64,000 nt of DNA. Source: RU20A sp042610495 (GTDB lineage: Bacteria > Pseudomonadota > Alphaproteobacteria > Rhizobiales > Rhizobiaceae). A program made the translations under genes and the position numbers. The stretch's first letter is position 1, and each line of letters opens with the position of its first letter. The stretch spans positions 109,207-173,206 of the forward strand of contig NZ_JBHGAP010000010.1 in assembly GCF_042610495.1 (NCBI RefSeq), given 5' to 3'. Shown here piece after piece: positions 36,463 through 45,985 of the stretch. The notes below the pieces were generated by a model, which had not been told where the DNA came from, searched no databases, and was given only the letters and a program-made list of their open reading frames with translations.

Positions 36463-37610
36463 GCGACATCGTGACGTCAGCGCCTGCCTCCGCCATCTAT
36501 CGCCCGGCAGCGCTCAATTACGGCTTCAGCGGTGCCGGCATGGACCTCGACCGCTGCACGGCCTCCATTCGGCGCGGCTCCAAATCCTTCCACATCGCCT
36601 CGCTTCTGCTGCCACGCGATACGCGGCAGGCGGCGCATGCGCTCTATGCCTTCTGCCGCCATTCGGACGATGCCGTGGATGCGCGCGGGCGGCGGGCCGA
36701 TGTGCTGGAACGGCTGCGCGAGCGGCTCGACCGCCTCTATGCCGGTACGCCCTCCGATCACGCCTGCGACCGCGCATTTGCGCGGCTGGTGGAAACGCAC
36801 GGGATACCGAAGGCTGTGCCGGTGGCGCTGCTCGATGGCTTCGAGATGGACATGACCGAGCGGCGCTATCGGACGATTGCCGAGGTCAAGGATTATGCCG
36901 CCGGTGTTGCATCGAGCGTCGGCATCATGATGGCGCTGGTGATGCAGACGAACGAGCCCTGGGCACTGGCGCGCGCCGCCGATCTCGGCCTTGCCATGCA
37001 GCTAACCAATATCGCCCGCGATGTCGGCGAAGATCTCGCCAACGGCCGGCTCTACCTGCCGGAAGACTGGCTGACGGAGGCGGGCGTCGATATCGCCGCC
37101 CTGCGCGCCGCGCCGCGTTTCACGCCCGAGATCGGCGGGGTGGTGGCCCGCCTGTTGCGCGAGGCCGACCAGCATTATGCGCTCGCCCATGCCGGCATCG
37201 CCGCCCTGCCGGCCGATTGCCGCCACGCGATCCGCACCGCAGCGCTCACCTATCGCGAGATCGGCCGCGAGATCGCGCTTGCCGGCCATGACAGCCTGAC
37301 GCGCCGCGCCCGCACCTCGCTGCCCCGCAAGCTCGCCATCATGCTCGCCGCGCGCCGGCCCGTTGCCTTGTCGGAGGGCTTCATGGCCGCCGCCCGGCTT
37401 GCGCCGCCCGATCCCTCCGTCCAATCCCTCGTTCAGGCAGCTGCCGGCCACGCCGTCGCTAGCAGCTCACTGCCAACGGCCGGCGAAGGTGGCCTTGACC
37501 GCTTTGCAACCCTGCTGCTCGACCTCGAACGTCGGGCGCACGCGAACCGGCGGCCGATCCGGCGGCCATCGACAAAGGGGATCGCGGAGGGGGCATCCGG
37601 CCATGTATGA
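36459..37610 (+). CDS. crtB: CrtB, phytoene synthase
   Basis: A 383-residue squalene/phytoene synthase. Both Asp-rich motifs are present: CRHSDDAVDARG and NIARDVGEDLANGRLYLPEDWL-type segment (first part visible). It condenses two geranylgeranyl diphosphates to phytoene. The 4-bp overlap with crtI and 8-bp overlap with the following small gene place all in one operon. The C-terminal 60 residues are variable. Confidence 0.96.
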
Positions 37611-37749
37611 GAATTACTTTGGCCTGATCGAAGCCCTCTTCGTCTTCAGTCTCGTCCTGGCCTTCTACATCTGGCAGAAGCGCGACCTTGCCCGCTACGA
37701 CGATCGCAAGCCGCAAGACAAGACACCGGATGAGGACGAGAAGGGCTAA
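37603..37749 (+). CDS. Small single-pass membrane protein of the crtB operon
   Basis: A 48-residue protein starting MYENYFGLIEALF, with one transmembrane helix (about residues 6-25) followed by a charged tail (KRDLARYDDRK and DEDEKG). The ATG overlaps the crtB stop by 8 bp. The pattern, an N-out helix with an acidic/basic cytoplasmic tail, is like small proteins found in other photosynthesis clusters, but I cannot assign a family. Its tight coupling to crtB implies a role in membrane assembly or carotenoid enzyme association. Confidence 0.7.
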   Translation: MYENYFGLIEALFVFSLVLAFYIWQKRDLARYDDRKPQDKTPDEDEKG

Positions 37750-37789
37750 GGCACGGTCGTTTCGCGATCAGCCACTTAAGGAAAGTCCT

Positions 37790-38887
37790 CTAGCGTCCTC
37801 TTCGCGGCATGCGGAAAGGCAGCATCAGCCGAACCAGGGGATGGGCAAGTCGGCGACAGTCGAGGGTTTCATGCATCAGACTCACACTGCGTCCCGCAAG
37901 AACGACATCCACCAGCGAACGCGTATAGAAGGGCGTGTCCTCCAACCGGCGCTGTACCCTTGGCCAAGTGCCGGGATCACAGGCAACGGTCCCTGACACA
38001 CCCCAGAAGCCGCGCGGCAGCTCCCTTCCGGGCGCGAGGGAAAAGACCTCCGGCACGCAGCCGACCCTCTCGATCGACTGGCGCAGACCGAAAGCACGCC
38101 GCGTCCCATCCATCAGGCGGGCATCGTAGACAATCAGCGTTTCTCCGGTTTCCTGGACACGGCCGCGCGCCCAGTCCCACCCGGTGAAATCGCGTTCAAG
38201 CGGGCGACGGCCGAAATTCCAGTCATGATAGCCATGCCCCTCCCAGCCGCCGCCCGGCAGAACGTCGGAAACGATCGCGGCGCGGCCGGCCGGAATGCGC
38301 GGCGCCCATAGATGCTCACCCGCGCCATCCAGCGCGACGACAGGCCCGGCTCCGGCCTGCGGCGCAATCCTCATGCTGCCGGCGATGCGGCGGGGCAGGA
38401 GACGCTGGCCGGGCCAGGGCAGGGCGATCTCATCGAAATGGATCGAAAGCGCTCCATCCGCGTCCAGTACCATCCGGCTCGCGCCGATGCCGATCGCATT
38501 GTCGCAAACATCGAGCGCCGCGGCGCCACGCTCCGTCATCGCCCAGAAACTTCCATGCGGCGTGTAGAGTGCGACGTTGAAGGCCACGTGGTTCTCGGGA
38601 CGCCCGCGGCCCGACCAGTGATAATAGGGCGAAAAGACCGAGCCGACGAAGGCAATTACTGTAGCGGCGAAGGCGCCGCAGTCGCTGACCGCATCGGCGT
38701 ACCACCATTGATAGCCACCGGGCGGGACCAGCCGTCCGAACGGCGATCCGCCATCAGGCTCGCTGCGGCGATCTTGCCCGAGAGAGCCGCCATCGGTACG
38801 CCCGGCCCCGGATGAATGCTGCCCCCCGCGAGATAGAGGCCCTTCAGCGCCGTCCGGGCCGCGGGCCGCCGGAAGGAGGCTGCCCAT
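37790..38887 (-). CDS. crtC: CrtC, carotenoid 1,2-hydratase (hydroxyneurosporene synthase); start uncertain
   Basis: The conserved CrtC sequence begins at VPPGGYQWWYADA (about 38730) and continues through GSVFSPYYHWSGRG, GYHDWNFGRRPL and DWARGR to the stop at 37790. It adds water across the 1,2 double bond of neurosporene or lycopene end groups. In frame, no ATG, GTG or TTG exists between the conserved region and ATG 38885-38887, and that ATG lacks a ribosome site and lies deep inside crtD. I report it as the nearest standard start, but a non-canonical start, a coupled restart or a sequence error is as likely. The overlap with crtD would be 232 bp. Confidence 0.82.
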   Translation of the reverse strand: MGSLLPAARGPDGAEGPLSRGGQHSSGAGRTDGGSLGQDRRSEPDGGSPFGRLVPPGGYQWWYADAVSDCGAFAATVIAFVGSVFSPYYHWSGRGRPENHVAFNVALYTPHGSFWAMTERGAAALDVCDNAIGIGASRMVLDADGALSIHFDEIALPWPGQRLLPRRIAGSMRIAPQAGAGPVVALDGAGEHLWAPRIPAGRAAIVSDVLPGGGWEGHGYHDWNFGRRPLERDFTGWDWARGRVQETGETLIVYDARLMDGTRRAFGLRQSIERVGCVPEVFSLAPGRELPRGFWGVSGTVACDPGTWPRVQRRLEDTPFYTRSLVDVVLAGRSVSLMHETLDCRRLAHPLVRLMLPFRMPRRGR

Positions 38888-40266
38888 CCGTGCGAGGCCA
38901 TGCCGTAAAGCGCCCCGCCCGTTGCCGGAAAGAGCCGGGCGAAACCATCCGGCGCCGTCACCGTCATCCGGCTCCGGTCGAAGCGCAGCGCCGATCCATT
39001 GGCCGCCAGTCGGCCCTCCATCGCGGTCAGACATCGCTCCATCTCGCTTTCGTCATAGGAACACCGGTCACCATCGGCGGGCATGTTCATCAGGGCATAG
39101 AGGCGTTCCGGCGCACCGACGGCCACGCCGTCCAGCCGCGCGCCATCGGCGGTCCGGTCCGGAGCACAGAGATACACGGTGGGATCGGCAGGCGCACGGC
39201 CATGGCCAAAGATCGCGTCGAATTCACCGCGGTAATCGTCGGAAAAATGCACCGTATGATGCGCGAGGCGCTCGTCCCGAGGCTCGACAAGCGTGCATGC
39301 GACGATTGCCGACAGGGATCGTCGGGCCAGCGGGACCGGACGCGGCCGCGATTGGCCAAGCATCGTCGCCAGCGCCCCCGCATCGCCGTTGAAGACGATG
39401 TTTGCGGCCGAAAGAACGCGGTCGCGATCGGTGCGAACGCCGGTAACCGCACGGCCCGCCCGGTCCAGCATGATCGCATCGACCCGCTCGCCATAATGGA
39501 AGGTGACACCGAAATCGGCGGCAATCGAGGCAAGACGCCGGGCGAGTGCATGCATGCCGCCATCCACGATCCAGACGCCCGCCTGCTCCACATGGGCGAC
39601 CAGCATCAACGTTGCCGGGGCCAGAAACGGTGACGAACCGCAATAGGTCGCATAGCGGCCGAAAAGCTGGCGCAGTCGCGCATCGGCAAAGTAGCCCTCC
39701 AGCATCGACCAGAGAGTGGAGAAGGGGCGCAACGCCAGAAGCGACGCCGGCCGCATCAACCCGATTCGGGCCGACAGCGACACGGGATTCGGCCGGGAGG
39801 CGTCGATAAAGGTGTCCTTGAGCAGGGCGTAGATGCGGGCACTGTCCGCGGCGAATCGGGAAAAGCCCTCCGCCTCGCGCCGGCCGGCAAAATCGCCGAT
39901 CGCGCGCCGGCTCTCGGCGGGATCGGCAAAAAGGTCGAGGCTGTCACCGCCGCGCCAGACATGGCGGGCCAGCGTCGTTGCCCGGTCGAGCACGATTTCA
40001 TCTTCGAGGCACGTGCCGCAGAGCGACAGGAGGTCGTCGAAGACCCATTTCATGGTGAGAACGGTGGGACCGGCGTCGATCATTGCGGTGCCGACCGGTA
40101 CCTGACGCAGCTTGCCGCCCGGATGGTCCGCCGCCTCCACGAGACTGACGCGAAAGCCCGCAGCGGCAAGCCGGATCGCGGCGGCAAGGCCGCCAATACC
40201 CGCTCCGACAACGATCACCGCTTCGTCCGCACCCCCGGGCAAAAGAGCCTCCCGACACGTTGACAT
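38656..40266 (-). CDS. crtD: CrtD, methoxyneurosporene/hydroxyneurosporene desaturase
   Basis: A 536-residue FAD-dependent carotenoid desaturase paralogous to CrtI. The start at 40264-40266 places IVVGAGIGGLAAA near residue 17; the end signature LYLAGGSIHPGPGVPMAA is present. It introduces the 3,4 double bond after CrtC hydration. It is transcribed leftwards from the PpsR-controlled crtD-crtE region and overlaps crtC. Confidence 0.95.
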   Translation of the reverse strand: MSTCREALLPGGADEAVIVVGAGIGGLAAAIRLAAAGFRVSLVEAADHPGGKLRQVPVGTAMIDAGPTVLTMKWVFDDLLSLCGTCLEDEIVLDRATTLARHVWRGGDSLDLFADPAESRRAIGDFAGRREAEGFSRFAADSARIYALLKDTFIDASRPNPVSLSARIGLMRPASLLALRPFSTLWSMLEGYFADARLRQLFGRYATYCGSSPFLAPATLMLVAHVEQAGVWIVDGGMHALARRLASIAADFGVTFHYGERVDAIMLDRAGRAVTGVRTDRDRVLSAANIVFNGDAGALATMLGQSRPRPVPLARRSLSAIVACTLVEPRDERLAHHTVHFSDDYRGEFDAIFGHGRAPADPTVYLCAPDRTADGARLDGVAVGAPERLYALMNMPADGDRCSYDESEMERCLTAMEGRLAANGSALRFDRSRMTVTAPDGFARLFPATGGALYGMASHGWAASFRRPAARTALKGLYLAGGSIHPGPGVPMAALSGKIAAASLMADRRSDGWSRPVAINGGTPMRSATAAPSPLQ

Positions 40267-40278
40267 TCCGTATGTGTG

Positions 40279-40296
40279 TGTCAATTTATGTTTACA
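40279..40296. promoter_or_regulatory. PpsR/CrtJ site 1 in the crtD-crtE divergent promoter
   Basis: TGTCAATTTATGTTTACA matches TGT-N12-ACA exactly. It is separated from site 2 by 8 bp, the spacing used for cooperative binding of PpsR/CrtJ. Control of both crtDC and crtEF is implied. Confidence 0.86.
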
Positions 40297-40304
40297 CGCG
40301 AATT

Positions 40305-40322
40305 CGTCAACACATTTTGACA
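40305..40322. promoter_or_regulatory. PpsR/CrtJ site 2 in the crtD-crtE divergent promoter
   Basis: CGTCAACACATTTTGACA fits TGT-N12-ACA with one mismatch in the first base. It lies 21 bases before crtE and exactly 8 bp from site 1. Confidence 0.78.
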
Positions 40323-40343
40323 TTCACGTGAGGGAGGAAGAAC

Positions 40344-41216
40344 ATGGATCTGTCGGAGCGTATCGAGACCGGCATGCAGCACGCGCTGCGCATGGCAACG
40401 GCAAGCGGATGTCCGCCCCGTCTGGCCCGCGCCCTGCGGCACGCAGTGTTCCCCGGTGGCGCACGCATCCGGCCACGTCTATGTCTCGCGGTCGCCGCGG
40501 CCTGCGGCGACCGCGACCCCGTTTCGGCAACGGCGGCTGCCACCGCTATAGAGCTTCTGCACTGCGCTTCGCTGGTGCATGACGACATGCCCTGCTTCGA
40601 CAATGCCGCCATTCGCCGGGGCAAGCCGTCAGTACAGGCCGAATTCGGCGAGGCGACGGCACTTCTGGCCGGCGACGGGCTGATCGTTGCCGCCTTCGAG
40701 ACGCTGGCGCGCGAAACCGTGCATGCGCCGCGCCTGACCGGCCCGCTCATTGCCATCATCGCGAAAGCTGTCGGCGCCCCCTTCGGCCTCGTGGCGGGCC
40801 AGGCGTGGGAGAGCGAGCCGGAGATCAACATCGATCAGTATCATCGCGCCAAGACCGCCTCGCTGTTTGCTGGCGCGGTCTCGGCCGGGGCTGTCGCTGC
40901 CGGTGGTGAGCCGCAGGCCTGGCTGACACTCGCCGATGCGCTGGGCTCGGCCTATCAGGTTGCCGACGATCTCTACGACGCGCTTGATGACGGCGACAAC
41001 GCCATGGGCAAGCCCGCCCATCAGGACCAGTTGAACGGCCGTCCCAATATCGTTGCGGTACGCGGCGTGGCCGGAGCCATGGCGCATCTGCGCCAGCTCG
41101 TGGATACCGCCGCAGACAGCGTGCCGGACTGCGCCGGCGCCGACGCCTTGCGCGGCATGATCCGAAACGAAGCGGTGCGCCTGATGCCGAAGAAGCTCGC
41201 CGCGAGCGCGGCGTAA
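40344..41216 (+). CDS. crtE: CrtE, geranylgeranyl diphosphate synthase
   Basis: A 290-residue trans-prenyltransferase. The first Asp-rich motif is HDDMPCFDNAAIRRGKP and the second is VADDLYDALDD. It supplies geranylgeranyl diphosphate for carotenoids and for bacteriochlorophyll esterification. A strong AGGGAGGA ribosome site precedes the ATG. Confidence 0.96.
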   Translation: MDLSERIETGMQHALRMATASGCPPRLARALRHAVFPGGARIRPRLCLAVAAACGDRDPVSATAAATAIELLHCASLVHDDMPCFDNAAIRRGKPSVQAEFGEATALLAGDGLIVAAFETLARETVHAPRLTGPLIAIIAKAVGAPFGLVAGQAWESEPEINIDQYHRAKTASLFAGAVSAGAVAAGGEPQAWLTLADALGSAYQVADDLYDALDDGDNAMGKPAHQDQLNGRPNIVAVRGVAGAMAHLRQLVDTAADSVPDCAGADALRGMIRNEAVRLMPKKLAASAA

Positions 41217-41226
41217 GGCCTGCGTG

Positions 41227-42375
41227 ATGGCCGCCGACGTCGCAGCCGCACGCGGGGAGGAGCAATTGCCGCTTCCCCTTCGTCTGCGGCTCTGGCGCAA
41301 CCGGCAGATCGCAAAGCCCGGCTTTCGCCGGCTGATTGCCCGCCTGCCGCTCTTCAGACGCATTGCCGACCGCAACGCCAGCGCCCTCTTCGGGCTCATG
41401 ACCGGCTTCGTCCACAGCCAAATCCTCTTCGCCGGCATAAGGCTTGGCCTCTATGAAGCGCTCCTGACCCGGCCTGCCGACCCGGCAAGCCTCGCCCGTC
41501 AACTTGGCTTGACACCTGAGCGCATGGGCCTTCTGCTGGCTGTCAACGCCGATCTCGGCCTGACCATCGAGGCCGCGCCCGGCCTCTGGACACTGGGCGA
41601 TGCCGGCGTCGTGCTTGCCAGCGACCCCGGCCTCAGGGCCATGGTGCTCCACCACGATCTCTTCTACCGCGACCTCCTGGAACCCGATCGCCTGCTCGCA
41701 GGAACGACCCGGGAGACGGAGCTTGGTCGCTACTGGGCCTATGCGCGCAGCGCGGAGCCCGGCCTCCTGCCCCCCGAAGCCGTCGCGGACTACTCGGCTC
41801 TGATGCGCGAGAGCCAGGCCATGATGGCGGCATGCCTGCTCGACGCCCATGATTTCGGGCAATATCGCCGGCTGATGGATGTCGGCGGCGGCGAGGGTGC
41901 CTTTCTGATGGCAGCCGGCCGGCGGCATCCGGGCTTGCGCCTGCACCTCTTCGACCTGCCGGCCGTCGCCGAACGGGCGGCCGACCTGCTCGATTCGGCG
42001 GGGCTTGCGGCCCGCGCCACGATCACCGGCGGCGACTTTGCCCGCGACCGGCTGCCGGCGGAGGCCGATTGCGTGACGCTGATCCGCATCCTCTGCGACC
42101 ACGACGACGCGCGCGTCGCCGCCATCCTCGCCAATCTCCACCGATCGCTGCGCCCCGGCACGAGGCTTGTCATCGCCGAAGCCATGCGCGGGTCGGAGGC
42201 AGGCGCACGTCTCTCCTCGGCCTATTTCGGCCTCTACTTCCTCGCCATGGGCTCGGGCCGCTGCCGCAGCCCCGCCGAGATCGCGGGTTTCCTCTCGGCT
42301 GCGGGCTTCCGCGATATCCGCACCGTCACCTCTCCGAACCGGCTGATCGCCGGCATCATGACGGCCACCCGCTAG
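41227..42375 (+). CDS. crtF: CrtF, hydroxycarotenoid O-methyltransferase
   Basis: A 382-residue methyltransferase started at ATG 41227. An N-terminal winged-helix dimerisation part (about 60-160) precedes the SAM site LMDVGGGEGAFLMAA near 220 and a catalytic-base region IRILCDHDD. It methylates the 1-hydroxyl group made by CrtC. It follows crtE after 10 bp in the same unit. Confidence 0.94.
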   Translation: MAADVAAARGEEQLPLPLRLRLWRNRQIAKPGFRRLIARLPLFRRIADRNASALFGLMTGFVHSQILFAGIRLGLYEALLTRPADPASLARQLGLTPERMGLLLAVNADLGLTIEAAPGLWTLGDAGVVLASDPGLRAMVLHHDLFYRDLLEPDRLLAGTTRETELGRYWAYARSAEPGLLPPEAVADYSALMRESQAMMAACLLDAHDFGQYRRLMDVGGGEGAFLMAAGRRHPGLRLHLFDLPAVAERAADLLDSAGLAARATITGGDFARDRLPAEADCVTLIRILCDHDDARVAAILANLHRSLRPGTRLVIAEAMRGSEAGARLSSAYFGLYFLAMGSGRCRSPAEIAGFLSAAGFRDIRTVTSPNRLIAGIMTATR

Positions 42376-42401
42376 GCCAAACACAGACAAGAGCGGAAAA
42401 G

Positions 42402-42419
42402 TGTAAATTCTTGTTGACG
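42402..42419. promoter_or_regulatory. PpsR/CrtJ site 1 upstream of bchC
   Basis: TGTAAATTCTTGTTGACG fits TGT-N12-ACA with one mismatch in the last base. It is 8 bp from site 2 and its TTGACG can act as the -35 element of the bchC promoter. Confidence 0.78.
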
Positions 42420-42427
42420 ATCTTTAC

Positions 42428-42445
42428 TGTCAATCTAAGATGACA
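42428..42445. promoter_or_regulatory. PpsR/CrtJ site 2 upstream of bchC
   Basis: TGTCAATCTAAGATGACA is a perfect TGT-N12-ACA site 38 bases upstream of the bchC start, paired with site 1 at 8-bp spacing. This is the classic arrangement at bchC promoters. Confidence 0.86.
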
Positions 42446-42483
42446 GTCGGAGTTCGAATGAACCCGTGTCGGGGAGGGACATC

Positions 42484-43422
42484 ATGGAGGCGGCAGGCGT
42501 CATCTTCGAAAGACCGGGTAGCGTCGCTGTCCGTCGTCTTGCGCTGACGGCACCCGGCCCGGCCGATGTGGTCGTTGAAACCCTGGCCTCCGGCGTATCG
42601 ACCGGCACCGAGAAACTGCTCTTTACGGGCACGATGCCGGCGTTCCCCGGGCTCACCTATCCTCTGGTTCCCGGTTACGAATCCGTGGGGCGCATCGTCG
42701 AAGCCGGCGAAAGCTCCGGCCGGACGGTCGGCAGCCTCGTCTTCGTGGCCGGTGCGGCCTGCTATACAGAGGCGGCCGGCCTGTTCGGCGCGACAGCCTC
42801 ACGCCTCGTGGTGCCGGGCGCGCGCACCGTGGAGATCGACGAGACGCTGGGCGAAGAGGCGGTGCTGCTTGCGCTTGCTGCCACCGCCCACCATGCCGTC
42901 TCGCGCGCCGGCGGACCGGTCGACCTTGTTGTTGGCCATGGCGTGCTCGGCCGGCTGATCTCCCGGATGTTGCCTGCCCTCGGCAGGCCTGACCCGATCG
43001 TCTGGGAGATCAATCCGGACCGCCGCCGGGGCGCAGACGGCTATGCCGTCATCGACCCCGCCGACGATACGCGCACCGGCCTTGCCGGCGTCATCGATGC
43101 CAGTGGCGATACCGGCCTCATCGACCGGATCGTGCCGCGCCTCTCCCGCCCGGGCGAGATCGTGCTGGCCGGCTTTTATGGCGAGCGGATCGACTTCCGT
43201 TTCACGCCGGCCTTCATGCGCGAGCTGCGCCTGTCGATCGCAGCCGAATTCACGCCCGCCGATGTCACGGCCGTCTTGGCGCTCATTGCCGCCGGACGCC
43301 TGTCGCTTTCGGGCCTCATCACCCACCGCGCCGCACCCGCTGCCGCGCAATCCGCCTACCGCACCGCATTCGAAGATGCCGACTGCCTGAAAATGGTGAT
43401 CGACTGGAGGACCGCCGCATGA
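42484..43422 (+). CDS. bchC: BchC, 3-hydroxyethyl bacteriochlorophyllide a dehydrogenase
   Basis: A 312-residue enzyme of the zinc-alcohol-dehydrogenase superfamily lacking the structural zinc site. N-terminal SGVSTGTEKLLFTGTMP and LVPGYESVGRIVEAG are typical of BchC; VVGHGVLGRLISRMLP is the cofactor fold. It oxidises the C3 hydroxyethyl group to acetyl. Start at 42484 after GGGAGGG. It heads the long bchCXYZ-puf operon. Confidence 0.96.
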   Translation: MEAAGVIFERPGSVAVRRLALTAPGPADVVVETLASGVSTGTEKLLFTGTMPAFPGLTYPLVPGYESVGRIVEAGESSGRTVGSLVFVAGAACYTEAAGLFGATASRLVVPGARTVEIDETLGEEAVLLALAATAHHAVSRAGGPVDLVVGHGVLGRLISRMLPALGRPDPIVWEINPDRRRGADGYAVIDPADDTRTGLAGVIDASGDTGLIDRIVPRLSRPGEIVLAGFYGERIDFRFTPAFMRELRLSIAAEFTPADVTAVLALIAAGRLSLSGLITHRAAPAAAQSAYRTAFEDADCLKMVIDWRTAA

Positions 43423-44429
43423 CCCTCGACCTCGACAGCCGTAACCTGATGCATGATCAGCTGCGCGAAGAAGCCATGATCGAGCCGGACCTGCCGGAAA
43501 CGGGCCCGGTGAAGAAGGAAACGCAGATCATCGCCATCTACGGCAAGGGCGGCATCGGCAAGAGCTTCACGCTCGCCAACCTTTCCTACATGCTCGCCCA
43601 GCTCGGCAAGAAGGTGCTTTTGATCGGCTGCGATCCGAAGAGCGACACGACCTCGCTCCTCTTCGGCGGCCGGGCCTGCCCGACGATCATCCAGACCGCC
43701 TCGATGCGCAAGGCGGCGGGCCAGGAGGTCTCGATCTCCGACGTCTGCTTCAAGCGCGACGGCGTCTTCGCCATGGAGCTCGGCGGCCCGGAAGTCGGCC
43801 GCGGCTGCGGCGGACGGGGCATCATCCACGGCTTCGAGACGCTGGAAAAGCTCGGCTTCCACGACTGGGACTTCGACTATGTCCTGCTCGACTTCCTCGG
43901 CGACGTGGTGTGCGGCGGCTTCGGCCTGCCCATCGCCCGCGACATGTGCCAGAAGGTCGTCGTCGTCGGTTCCAACGACCTGCAGTCGCTCTACGTCGCC
44001 AACAATGTCTGCTCGGCGGTGAAGTATTTCCGCAATCTCGGCGGCAATGTCGGCGTGGCCGGCCTCGTCATCAACAAGGATGACGGCACGGGCGAGGCCG
44101 CGGCGTTCGCCGAAGCCGTCGGCATTCCCGTCCTCGCCGCCATCCCGCAGGACGAGGACATCCGCCGCAAGAGCGCCAACTACCAGATCATCGGCACGCC
44201 CGACAATCGCTGGGGCCCGCTCTTCGAGGCGCTGTCGATCAACCTTGCCGAGGCGCCGCCGGTGCTGCCGCGCCCGCTCGACCAGGATGGCCTGCTTGCC
44301 CTTTTCGACGCCAGCGAGACGGGCGCCGACTACCGGCTGGAACCGGCCACCGCCGCCGACATGTGCGCGGCCGGCCAGCTCGTGCGCCCCTCGCTCGAGG
44401 TCATCTACGATACGGTCGGAAGGCCCTGA
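43419..44429 (+). CDS. bchX: BchX, chlorophyllide reductase iron protein
   Basis: A 336-residue nitrogenase-reductase-like ATPase. P-loop IYGKGGIGKSFT near 40-51; cysteines in GRGCGGRGI and DVVCGGFGLP would bind the inter-subunit Fe4S4 cluster. It donates electrons to BchYZ for reduction of ring B. The N-terminal 35 residues are a family-specific extension. It overlaps bchC by 4 bp. Confidence 0.97.
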   Translation: MTLDLDSRNLMHDQLREEAMIEPDLPETGPVKKETQIIAIYGKGGIGKSFTLANLSYMLAQLGKKVLLIGCDPKSDTTSLLFGGRACPTIIQTASMRKAAGQEVSISDVCFKRDGVFAMELGGPEVGRGCGGRGIIHGFETLEKLGFHDWDFDYVLLDFLGDVVCGGFGLPIARDMCQKVVVVGSNDLQSLYVANNVCSAVKYFRNLGGNVGVAGLVINKDDGTGEAAAFAEAVGIPVLAAIPQDEDIRRKSANYQIIGTPDNRWGPLFEALSINLAEAPPVLPRPLDQDGLLALFDASETGADYRLEPATAADMCAAGQLVRPSLEVIYDTVGRP

Positions 44430-44431
44430 TC

Positions 44432-45985
44432 ATGGATGAGCTGAAGCCCTTCGACGCACCAGACACGAGCCCGATCGATGCCTCCGGCCCCTCCGCCGCG
44501 GCGGGGGAGGGGGCCTGCCACAGCGGTGCCGACCTCTCGCGTGCTAGAGCCCGCGCCGCCGGCAATGGCGCGCTGATGGATCGCTTCGAGGCCGATTATC
44601 CCAAGGGCCCGCACGACCAGCCGCAATCCATGTGCCCGGCCTTCGGCTCGCTGCGCGTCGGCCTGCGCATGCGCCGCGTCGCAACGATCCTCTCCGGCTC
44701 GGCCTGCTGCGTCTACGGGCTCACCTTCACCTCGCATTTCTACGGCGCGAAGCGCTCTGTCGGCTACGTGCCCTTCAGCTCCGAAACGCTCGTCACCGGC
44801 AAGCTCTTCGAGGATATCGTCGAGGCCGTGCACCAGATGGCGGACCCGGAGAAATACGACGCCGTCGTCGTCACCAATCTTTGCGTCCCCACCGCGTCAG
44901 GCGTGCCGCTGAAGATGCTGCCGCGCGAGATTTCCGGCGTGCGCATCGTCGGCATCGACGTGCCCGGCTTCGGCGTGCCGACCCATGCGGAGGCCAAGGA
45001 CGTGCTCTCGGCCGCCATGCTCGCCTATGCAAGGCAGGAGGTTGAGGCCGGTCCCGTGCAGCGTCCGCGCCAGCAGACCACCGACCGCCCGACCGTCACG
45101 CTGCTCGGCGAGATGTTCCCGGCCGATCCCATGGTGATCGGCGCCATGCTGGAGCCGATGGGCCTTGCCGCCGGCCCGACCGTGCCGGTGCGCGAATGGC
45201 GCGATCTCTATGGCGCACTCGACTGCGCCGCGGTCGCCGCCATCCATCCCTTCTACACCGCCAGCATCCGCGAATTCCAAGCCGCCGGCCGGCCGATCGT
45301 CGGCTCCGCGCCGGTGGGTCTGGAGGGCACCGACGCCTGGCTCTCGGCCATCGGCGCCGCTTGCGGCGTGTCCCGTGCCCGCATCGATGCCGCCCGCAAC
45401 GCCATGCGCGGCGCGATTTCGGCGAGCCTTCAGGCCAAACGCATCGACGGGCGCATCACGCTTTCGGGCTATGAGGGCTCCGAACTCATCGTCGGCCGCC
45501 TGCTGGTCGAGCTTGGCGCGGATCTGCGCTATGTCGGCACGGCCTGTCCGCGCACGCCGTGGAATGCCGAGGATGCCGAATGGCTCGCGGCCCGCGGCGT
45601 CGAGCTGCGCTTCCGCGCCTCGCTGGAGGACGATCTCGCCGCCTTCCACGAGTTTTCGCCCGATCTCGCCATCGGCACCACGCCCGTCGTGCAGAAGGCC
45701 AAGGAGACGGCCACACCGGCGCTCTACTTCACCAATCTCATCTCCGCCCGCCCGCTGATGGGTCCGGCCGGCGCGGGCTCGCTGCCCGACGTCATCAACG
45801 CCGCCATCGCCAACAAGGCGCGTTTCGAGGCCATGGACGCCTTCTTCGCCGGCGTCGGCACGGGCGAGACGGCCGGCATCTGGCAGGAGACGCCGAAGGA
45901 CCATTCCGCCTTCCGCAAGACCTACGCAGCCAAGGTGCGCAAGTCGATGAACGCGGTCGATAACGGGGAGAGCGTCGGATGCTGA
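44432..45985 (+). CDS. bchY: BchY, chlorophyllide reductase subunit Y
   Basis: A 517-residue NifD-like subunit. Cluster-ligating Cys residues appear in QSMCPAFGSL, SGSACCVYG and NLCVPTASG. With BchZ it forms the catalytic component of chlorophyllide a oxidoreductase. The start at 44432 is two bases after the bchX stop. The end overlaps bchZ by 7 bp. Confidence 0.97.
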   Translation: MDELKPFDAPDTSPIDASGPSAAAGEGACHSGADLSRARARAAGNGALMDRFEADYPKGPHDQPQSMCPAFGSLRVGLRMRRVATILSGSACCVYGLTFTSHFYGAKRSVGYVPFSSETLVTGKLFEDIVEAVHQMADPEKYDAVVVTNLCVPTASGVPLKMLPREISGVRIVGIDVPGFGVPTHAEAKDVLSAAMLAYARQEVEAGPVQRPRQQTTDRPTVTLLGEMFPADPMVIGAMLEPMGLAAGPTVPVREWRDLYGALDCAAVAAIHPFYTASIREFQAAGRPIVGSAPVGLEGTDAWLSAIGAACGVSRARIDAARNAMRGAISASLQAKRIDGRITLSGYEGSELIVGRLLVELGADLRYVGTACPRTPWNAEDAEWLAARGVELRFRASLEDDLAAFHEFSPDLAIGTTPVVQKAKETATPALYFTNLISARPLMGPAGAGSLPDVINAAIANKARFEAMDAFFAGVGTGETAGIWQETPKDHSAFRKTYAAKVRKSMNAVDNGESVGC

